A stretch of DNA of 64,000 nucleotides, taken from the NCBI GenBank assembly GCA_947499955.1, contig CANMQI010000027.1, positions 1 through 64,000 on the forward strand, written 5' to 3'. The notes under the pieces are model-generated. The model did no database searches. It was not told the DNA's origin and was given only the letters and a program-made list of their open reading frames with translations. Below, one piece after another: positions 59,330 to 64,000 of this stretch (positions are counted from its first letter, which is position 1; the number at the start of each line of letters is the position of its first letter). The stretch comes from an uncultured Granulosicoccus sp. (lineage in GTDB: Bacteria; Pseudomonadota; Gammaproteobacteria; Granulosicoccales; Granulosicoccaceae). A program made the position numbers and the translations under genes.

Positions 59330-60004
59330 CTAGAGATGCTTCATGCCGACTTCTTCCAGTATACCGATGAGTGTCTTGCGAGCGTTTTCACGATGACGCC
59401 AGTGAATCTTGCGTGCACCCTTTTCATCACCGCGTGCAATGGCTTCAAACAGGGCACGGTGCTCTTCATTGGACTTCACTGGCAATGGCCTGAGATGCAA
59501 GGTGAATGCGCGTGCTCGGCGAACCTGGTCGTTGAAGTTCGAGGTGATGGCAGCAATGCGCGAATTACCGGCCAGACGAACCAGTTCATCGTGAAATCGC
59601 TCATCGGCTGCTGCCCAGCTTTCTCTGTCCTTGCACTGTAGCGAAGACTCCATGTCCAGAACCGATTGCAGTAAAGGCTTCAGCTGCGCCTTGCTGTACT
59701 TGCCACGAGCCGCCAGGCCTGCAGCCAGACTTTCCAGCTCGGTCAGGACAACGTAGATTTCATTCATGTCCTCGGCTGACAAGGTCAGAATTCGTACACC
59801 CTTTCTCGGGCGTACTTCGAGTAATCCCTGCGCCTCCAGAACTCGCGTCGCTTCGCGTATGGGCGTACGAGACATGCTCAGCCGTTCTGCCAGCTCATTC
59901 TCCAGATGGTCGGTACCTGCAGCCAGATCACCTGAAAAGATCAGTGAGCGAATGCTCTCGACAGCAAGCTGTGTACGGGATGTTTGTCTGTCGTTTTCTT
60001 GCAA
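59330..60004 (-). CDS. GntR-family (FadR subfamily) transcriptional regulator
   Basis: 224 residues, TTG start two bases after the Gfo/Idh/MocA stop, so translationally coupled to it. The N-terminal winged helix is LENELAERLSMSRTPIREATRVLEAQGLLEVRPRKGVRI in pieces, and the C-terminal FCD domain has the His/Asp ligands in DERFHDELVRLAGN and NEEHRALFEAIARGD. FCD regulators bind carboxylates, often with a metal. It closes the minus-strand catabolic operon and probably controls both that operon and the divergent TRAP genes through the GTATAC dyad at 62201. Confidence 0.92.
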   Translation of the reverse strand: MQENDRQTSRTQLAVESIRSLIFSGDLAAGTDHLENELAERLSMSRTPIREATRVLEAQGLLEVRPRKGVRILTLSAEDMNEIYVVLTELESLAAGLAARGKYSKAQLKPLLQSVLDMESSLQCKDRESWAAADERFHDELVRLAGNSRIAAITSNFNDQVRRARAFTLHLRPLPVKSNEEHRALFEAIARGDEKGARKIHWRHRENARKTLIGILEEVGMKHL

Positions 60005-60006
60005 AG

Positions 60007-61029
60007 TCAGCTCAGTTCCTGTTTACGATGTTCCTCGGCAGCCCGATAGACTGCTTCTTCCAGTTCGATGACGTGAATATAGTCCTTCGCCTGATTCTCG
60101 ATCAGAGAACCGGTCAGCAAGCCCTGCACCACATGACACTGCAAGGCATGGACGCAATCGCCTCCGAATCCCTGCCATCCCATTCCCGGCAACAGTGTCT
60201 GCAATTCCCGCGCACCAAAACTCCTGAAGGTCACAGTACCATCACCCGTCAGTGACAGCGAGCCCTTGTCACCCTCCAGTAATGCTTCGCCCATGGTGAC
60301 ACGTGTATTTTCCGCGGCATGATCCAGATGCCGATTGCCGTCAAACATGGCACGACTGCCATTTTCGTACTCGAAGATGAAAAAGCCTGCATCTTCCCCT
60401 GCGATACTCGAGTTCAATCGCCTCAGGTCTGCATAGACTGCTCTGGGCATACCCAGAATGTAGCGAAAGACATCAATGAAATGGACGCCGGTTTCATGGA
60501 TCAGCAAACGCGGCATTTCACGAAAATAAGGCTGCCTGTCCAGATAGGCGTCTGCGCCCTGCCCATCTCCCGGACGCAATCGAAAAGTGAACTGATGGAC
60601 CTTGCCGACAAGACCCTCCTCCACCGCCTTGGCCATGCAACGGAACCAGGGCTGAAATCTGAAATTCTCGTGCACGACAAGCGTCGCGTCTGCCCGCTCG
60701 GCAAGATCGATCGCTATCCGTACCTCTTCCAGTGAATTGCACAACGGTTTCTGACAGATGATGAATTTGATACCTGCAGCCAGTGCCTCGCGAATCGCCT
60801 CCAGATGGGTAGGTGGCTTGGTGATGATATCCAGCACATCCGGTTTTACCGTTTGCAGCATGGAAGTCAGATCGGAAAAGGCCGGAAGACCGGTCGAGGC
60901 TGCCCGGTCCAGCGCAAGATCCGCAGCCCCGACAAGTTCGACATCAGCGATTCGGCGCCAGGCGTCGTAATGGAAGCGGCTGAAATAACCGGACCCCAGA
61001 CAGGCGACCTTGATAGGGCTGGATAGCAT
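60007..61029 (-). CDS. Gfo/Idh/MocA-family oxidoreductase
   Basis: 340 residues from ATG 61029, which shares one base with the upstream stop (TGATG). Rossmann start IKVACLGSGYFSRFHYDAW. The usual Glu-Lys-Pro motif reads CQKPLCNS, keeping Lys but changing Glu to Gln. C-terminal domain with RLLIHETGVHFIDVFRYILG supplies the His dyad. It probably oxidises the sugar or sugar acid imported by the TRAP system. The precise substrate is unknown. Confidence 0.88.
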   Translation of the reverse strand: MLSSPIKVACLGSGYFSRFHYDAWRRIADVELVGAADLALDRAASTGLPAFSDLTSMLQTVKPDVLDIITKPPTHLEAIREALAAGIKFIICQKPLCNSLEEVRIAIDLAERADATLVVHENFRFQPWFRCMAKAVEEGLVGKVHQFTFRLRPGDGQGADAYLDRQPYFREMPRLLIHETGVHFIDVFRYILGMPRAVYADLRRLNSSIAGEDAGFFIFEYENGSRAMFDGNRHLDHAAENTRVTMGEALLEGDKGSLSLTGDGTVTFRSFGARELQTLLPGMGWQGFGGDCVHALQCHVVQGLLTGSLIENQAKDYIHVIELEEAVYRAAEEHRKQELS

Positions 61030-62120
61030 CAACTCCCCCCTAATCTTTCCAGCACGGCTGCCGCTGCCTCCTCGGTAGAACTGTTGCCCCCCAGGTCCCG
61101 TGTGATCTGCCGGCCTTCGGCAATCACCGCATACACCGTATCGCGCAGCAGCACCCCATCACGCACCATGTCGGCTTGATCATGACGCAGTCCCAGCCAA
61201 TCGAGCATCATGGCCGCCGATAGAATCATGGCAAAGGGATTGGCCACGCCCTGACCAGCGATGTCAGGCGCTGAGCCATGACAGGGCTGAAAAACCGCAT
61301 GATCATCGCCAATGTCGGCAGAAGGTGCCAACCCCAACCCGCCCATCAGCCCCGCGCCCAGATCGGACAGGATGTCACCGAACATGTTTTCGGTGACCAT
61401 GACATCGAAGATCCAGGGTTTTTCAACCATCCACAATGCGGTCGCATCCACATAGGCGTGATCTGCCAGCAGGTCCGGGTAGCCCTTTGCCTCGCCATCG
61501 AAGATCTCCCGAAAAAAGGCGAAAGAGCGAAATACATTCGCCTTGTCGACACAGGTGACACGTCCCTCCCCCTGGCCGGCAGCCTTGCGCTGTCTGGCTA
61601 GTTCAAAGGCAAAGCGAAACAGCTTCTCGCTGGTCTTGCGCGTGATGACCATCGTTTCACGAGCTTCATCTGGCCCCACTTCGCCAGTACCGCGACTGTA
61701 GAACAGGCCCTCGGTACTCTCGCGTATCAGCACGAAGTCAACCGATTGTCCCCCTTCGAGCCGCAGGGGCGTTCTCTGCCCGGGACTGATGCGCACGGGA
61801 CGAACACCTGCGAACAGGTCCAGTTCGTTTCTCAGGTCCAGCTGCGGCGATATCTCCGTACCATCCGGCTTGCGGATGGAAGGCAGGCCCATGGCAGACA
61901 GCAGGATCGCATCGGCTTTTCTCGCGCCATCCAGTGACGTCTCGGGTAATGATTCACCGGTACTGGCATACAGAGTGGCCCCTGCCGGCAGTGTGTTGAA
62001 CTCGAACCCGTATGTGGCAGAGTTCTGGCTCAGTTTCTCCAGAATACGAAGTGCCGGACTTGTCACTTCCGGTCCTATGCCATCTCCTTCAAAGACAGCT
62101 ATTTCAAACGAACTGGGCAT
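61029..62120 (-). CDS. Isopropylmalate/tartrate dehydrogenase-family protein
   Basis: 363 residues of the beta-decarboxylating dehydrogenase family. Visible blocks: VFEGDGIGPEVT, the Arg-rich substrate site RNELDLFAGVRPVR, VLIRESTEGLFYSRG, VDATALWMVEKPWIFDVMVTENMFGDILSDLGAGLMGGLGLAP in pieces, and CHGSAPDIAGQGVANP for cofactor binding. Active-site Tyr/Lys equivalents are present in FYSRG and CVDKAN. It is not the biosynthetic LeuB context: with GntR, Gfo/Idh/MocA and TRAP genes it is more likely a catabolic hydroxyacid dehydrogenase. First gene of the operon, with GGAG seven bases upstream of ATG 62120. Confidence 0.9.
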   Translation of the reverse strand: MPSSFEIAVFEGDGIGPEVTSPALRILEKLSQNSATYGFEFNTLPAGATLYASTGESLPETSLDGARKADAILLSAMGLPSIRKPDGTEISPQLDLRNELDLFAGVRPVRISPGQRTPLRLEGGQSVDFVLIRESTEGLFYSRGTGEVGPDEARETMVITRKTSEKLFRFAFELARQRKAAGQGEGRVTCVDKANVFRSFAFFREIFDGEAKGYPDLLADHAYVDATALWMVEKPWIFDVMVTENMFGDILSDLGAGLMGGLGLAPSADIGDDHAVFQPCHGSAPDIAGQGVANPFAMILSAAMMLDWLGLRHDQADMVRDGVLLRDTVYAVIAEGRQITRDLGGNSSTEEAAAAVLERLGGS

Positions 62121-62200
62121 TCCCGGTCTCCATCAGTCTTGCAACATTCGCCATGCGACGAACAGATTCTGACACTCAGTCGGTTGACTGCGCGTAATTT

Positions 62201-62222
62201 AATGTATACGTTATCCCATACA
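62201..62222. promoter_or_regulatory. Candidate GntR/FCD operator
   Basis: The near-palindrome AATGTATACGTT (62201-62212) has the GTATAC core seen in many FadR-subfamily operators, and a further ATACA at 62218-62222 faces TGTAT at 62203-62207. It lies in the 153-base gap between the divergent minus-strand operon and dctP. The local GntR gene at 59330 is the obvious regulator. Confidence 0.5.
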
Positions 62223-62273
62223 ATAATAAAAATCCAGACTCAGATACCGATTGCCATCCACAGGAGCACTTCC

Positions 62274-63272
62274 ATGACTTTCAGACTCGGCATGCTTGCC
62301 GCCGCAACCCTGTTCTCCCTCAGCACCTCTCTCCATGCCGCAACCATCCTGAAGTTCAGCCACACCGACAATCCAGGTGGCTCCCGTCAGGCCGCAGCAG
62401 AACTGTTTGCGGAGAAAGTGTCCGATTACACCGACGGACGTTACACCGTACGAATCTTCCCTGCCGGCCAGCTGGCCAATGACCCGAAAGCCATCGAACA
62501 ATTGCAATTGGGTGGCGTGGATTTCACGGTGTCGGCCGTGGGCTCCTATGCCACACACCTGACCTCCCTGAACCTGATGGCCATGCCCTTTCTGCTTGAT
62601 ACCTACGAACAGGGTTGGGAGTTCTATGACAACTCTGAATGGCTGCAGGCAGAATTCGCCAAACTGCCCGAGGTCGGATTCCGCGTACTCTCTACCTGGG
62701 AGGCCGGATTTCGCAGTTTCACCACCTCCGATCCCCTGACGTCTCCAGCAGATGCGCAGAAGATGAAGATGCGTGTGTTCCCCAATGACATGATTCGCTG
62801 GAGCATGGAGGCTATCGGATTTCAGACAGTGGTCATGCCGATCACGGATGTCTACCTCGCCATTCAGCAAGGTACGGTCAATGGGCAGGAAAACCCGGTG
62901 GATACCATCAAGTCACTGCGATTCCATGAGGTGGCTCCGTACATCACGCTGACCCGTCATGTCTACAGTCCATTGCCACTGACAGTCTCCGAGAAAGCCT
63001 GGCAATCATTCTCGGACGAAGACAAGGCAGCGATGCAGAAGGCCGCCGCAGAAGCCGCAGCATTCAGCCGTGACCTTGTGAAGAACAGCGTTGAAGCACA
63101 GCTGGAAGAAATGAGGGCTGCCGGTGCAACGGTCAGCACCCCTGAAATCGGACCGTTTCGTGATGCGGTTGCCTCTGTCTATGACAAGGCTCGAGGCGTC
63201 TACGGCGCTGAAGCCGTAGATCGGGTACTGGCCGATACCGCCAAGGTGCGGGAAATGAAACCCGCCCAATAG
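62274..63272 (+). CDS. dctP: TRAP transporter substrate-binding protein (DctP)
   Basis: 332 residues from ATG 62274 with AGGAG seven bases upstream (62262-62266). The earlier in-frame start at 62139 is unsupported. A signal peptide ending SLHA is followed by TILKFSHTDNPGGSRQAAAELFAEKV, the DctP opening. AFRSFTTS-like AGFRSFTTSDPLTSPAD, then KMRVFPNDMIRWSMEAIG carries the conserved Arg that binds the substrate carboxylate, and GTVNGQENPVDTI closes the site. A carboxylate ligand such as a sugar acid is expected. Confidence 0.93.
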   Translation: MTFRLGMLAAATLFSLSTSLHAATILKFSHTDNPGGSRQAAAELFAEKVSDYTDGRYTVRIFPAGQLANDPKAIEQLQLGGVDFTVSAVGSYATHLTSLNLMAMPFLLDTYEQGWEFYDNSEWLQAEFAKLPEVGFRVLSTWEAGFRSFTTSDPLTSPADAQKMKMRVFPNDMIRWSMEAIGFQTVVMPITDVYLAIQQGTVNGQENPVDTIKSLRFHEVAPYITLTRHVYSPLPLTVSEKAWQSFSDEDKAAMQKAAAEAAAFSRDLVKNSVEAQLEEMRAAGATVSTPEIGPFRDAVASVYDKARGVYGAEAVDRVLADTAKVREMKPAQ

Positions 63273-63338
63273 CATCGGGGGAGAAGTCACGCCGGGGCAC
63301 CTTGTGTCCCGGCATTATTGTTTTGCAGAGAAACTGAC

Positions 63339-63887
63339 ATGGATTACCGGCCGCATTACCCACCTGCCTTGACGATACTGAGTCGAATCATCGACTACGC
63401 TCTGGTGCTCACCGGTACATTCATCGTTGTCCTGGTGTTCGTCAATGCAACTCTGCGCAGCGCCGCAGGGTTTGACCTGGCCTGGTCTCTTGAAGTGACC
63501 GCTTTTCTGCTGCTCTGGAGTACCTTTCTGGGATGTGCTGCTGCCGTGGCGCGCGGCGCCCACATGCGAGTGACCGAGATCGTCGAACATCTGATACCCC
63601 GCGTTGCACAGCACTACCTGTCAACGCTCATCAACCTTGTGGTGATAATGATGATGATCAGTCTGATCGTCACCGGCTATTCCATTTCCTCCCATACCTG
63701 GGCGCAACGTACGACAGTACTGTATCTGCCTGTGGGCTTTCTCTATGCCTCGATGCCCGCTGGCATGCTGCTCTCCCTGATATTCCATCTGTTCAATACC
63801 GCTTACGATCTGAAGCACCGGCACGGCCCTTCCGAACCGCCAGCAGCTTCCATGGACAACACTGCTGAAACAGGTATCACCCCATGA
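63339..63887 (+). CDS. dctQ: TRAP transporter small permease (DctQ)
   Basis: 182 residues from ATG 63339 (MDYRPHYPPALTIL). The TTG at 63318 is less likely. Four hydrophobic helices: YALVLTGTFIVVLVFVNATL, WSLEVTAFLLLWSTFLGCAA, LSTLINLVVIMMMISLIVTG and VGFLYASMPAGMLLSLIFHL. The loop GCAAAVARGAHMRVTEIVE is typical of DctQ. Sixty-six bases after dctP, and its stop overlaps dctM (ATGA). Confidence 0.92.
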   Translation: MDYRPHYPPALTILSRIIDYALVLTGTFIVVLVFVNATLRSAAGFDLAWSLEVTAFLLLWSTFLGCAAAVARGAHMRVTEIVEHLIPRVAQHYLSTLINLVVIMMMISLIVTGYSISSHTWAQRTTVLYLPVGFLYASMPAGMLLSLIFHLFNTAYDLKHRHGPSEPPAASMDNTAETGITP

Positions 63888-64000
63888 TTCTGCTCTTTGT
63901 CGTCGCTCTGTTTCTGTCCACCGTCTTCCTGGGCGTGCCGCTGGTCTGGGCCATTCTGATCACGGCCGTACTGCCCATCCTGGTCTTTGATCTGGGCTAC
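63884..64000 (+). CDS. dctM: TRAP transporter large permease (DctM), truncated by window end
   Basis: Only the first 39 residues are in the window, starting at ATG 63884 within the dctQ stop. They form one hydrophobic helix pair (MILLFVVALFLSTVFLGVPL then VWAILITAVLPILVF), matching the usual DctM N-terminus. Position after dctP-dctQ supports the call. Confidence 0.85.
   Translation, partial: MILLFVVALFLSTVFLGVPLVWAILITAVLPILVFDLGY

Noticed and set aside
61029-62120. Leucine-biosynthetic LeuB
   Set aside because: No leuA, leuC or leuD nearby; the genes around are catabolic (GntR, Gfo/Idh/MocA, TRAP).

Overview
This window looks like the chromosome of a large-genome, heterotrophic, probably marine gammaproteobacterium. 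No rRNA, tRNA, phage or plasmid marker allows firm placement. Gammaproteobacterial traits are a Cpx/Rst-like two-component system with a Spy/CpxP-like partner, a pqiABC set, a YcaQ glycosylase, a ribosomal-oxygenase-like cupin and a polyamine/c-di-GMP sensor pair of the NspS-MbaA type. Marine-style traits are a TRAP transporter, a GH16 glucanase lipoprotein and exported proteins with Asp/Thr/Gly linkers. A Granulosicoccus-like lineage would fit, but that is inference. The DNA is moderately GC-rich and almost wholly coding. No CRISPR array, intact insertion sequence or attachment site was seen.

Layout. 1-9 kb: a truncated exported SdrD-B-domain protein, a Nudix hydrolase, an envelope-stress module (Spy-like, regulator, kinase), an acyltransferase, an EamA transporter and a J-domain-like protein. 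9-12.7 kb: a PotD-like periplasmic protein followed by a membrane GGDEF-EAL protein. 12.7-18.1 kb (minus): split PqiA, PqiB, PqiC, then ThuA and a Gfo/Idh/MocA oxidoreductase joined by stop/start overlaps. 18.5-25 kb: a DUF533 protein, YcaQ, IolG, IolB, a CBS protein and the GH16 lipoprotein.

25.2-40.3 kb is the most striking region. A ten-gene minus-strand operon holds two AA_synth (DUF1185) paralogues around a UPF0280/ApbE-like protein, a branched-chain-amino-acid-type ABC importer with fused permeases, a molybdenum hydroxylase with a fused [2Fe-2S]-Mo subunit and separate FAD subunit, and a 6-hydroxynicotinate-reductase-like protein. It faces a divergent MarR regulator, an enamidase-like amidohydrolase and an EamA transporter. 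Together these spell uptake, hydroxylation, ring reduction and ring opening of nicotinate or a related N-heterocycle. The enzymes that would use the ring-opened product are not nearby, and the AA_synth and UPF0280 proteins have no assigned job.

40.3-46.3 kb holds LysR-centred oxidoreductase genes, a strong bidirectional terminator, an AhpD-like protein, a Tat-exported cyclase and an acetyltransferase. 46.3-51.4 kb is a complete lactate-racemase-type operon: a beta-hydroxyacid dehydrogenase, then larA, larC, larE and larB. 51.5-55 kb carries cobU, a small Tat protein, a JmjC-type cupin, a decayed EamA fragment and a PhyH dioxygenase. 55.1-59.1 kb is a second, unfused molybdenum hydroxylase with its own MoaD-like protein. 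59.3-64 kb is a sugar-acid-type catabolic locus (GntR, Gfo/Idh/MocA, isopropylmalate-dehydrogenase family) divergent from TRAP genes dctP, dctQ and a truncated dctM, with a GntR-type operator candidate between them.
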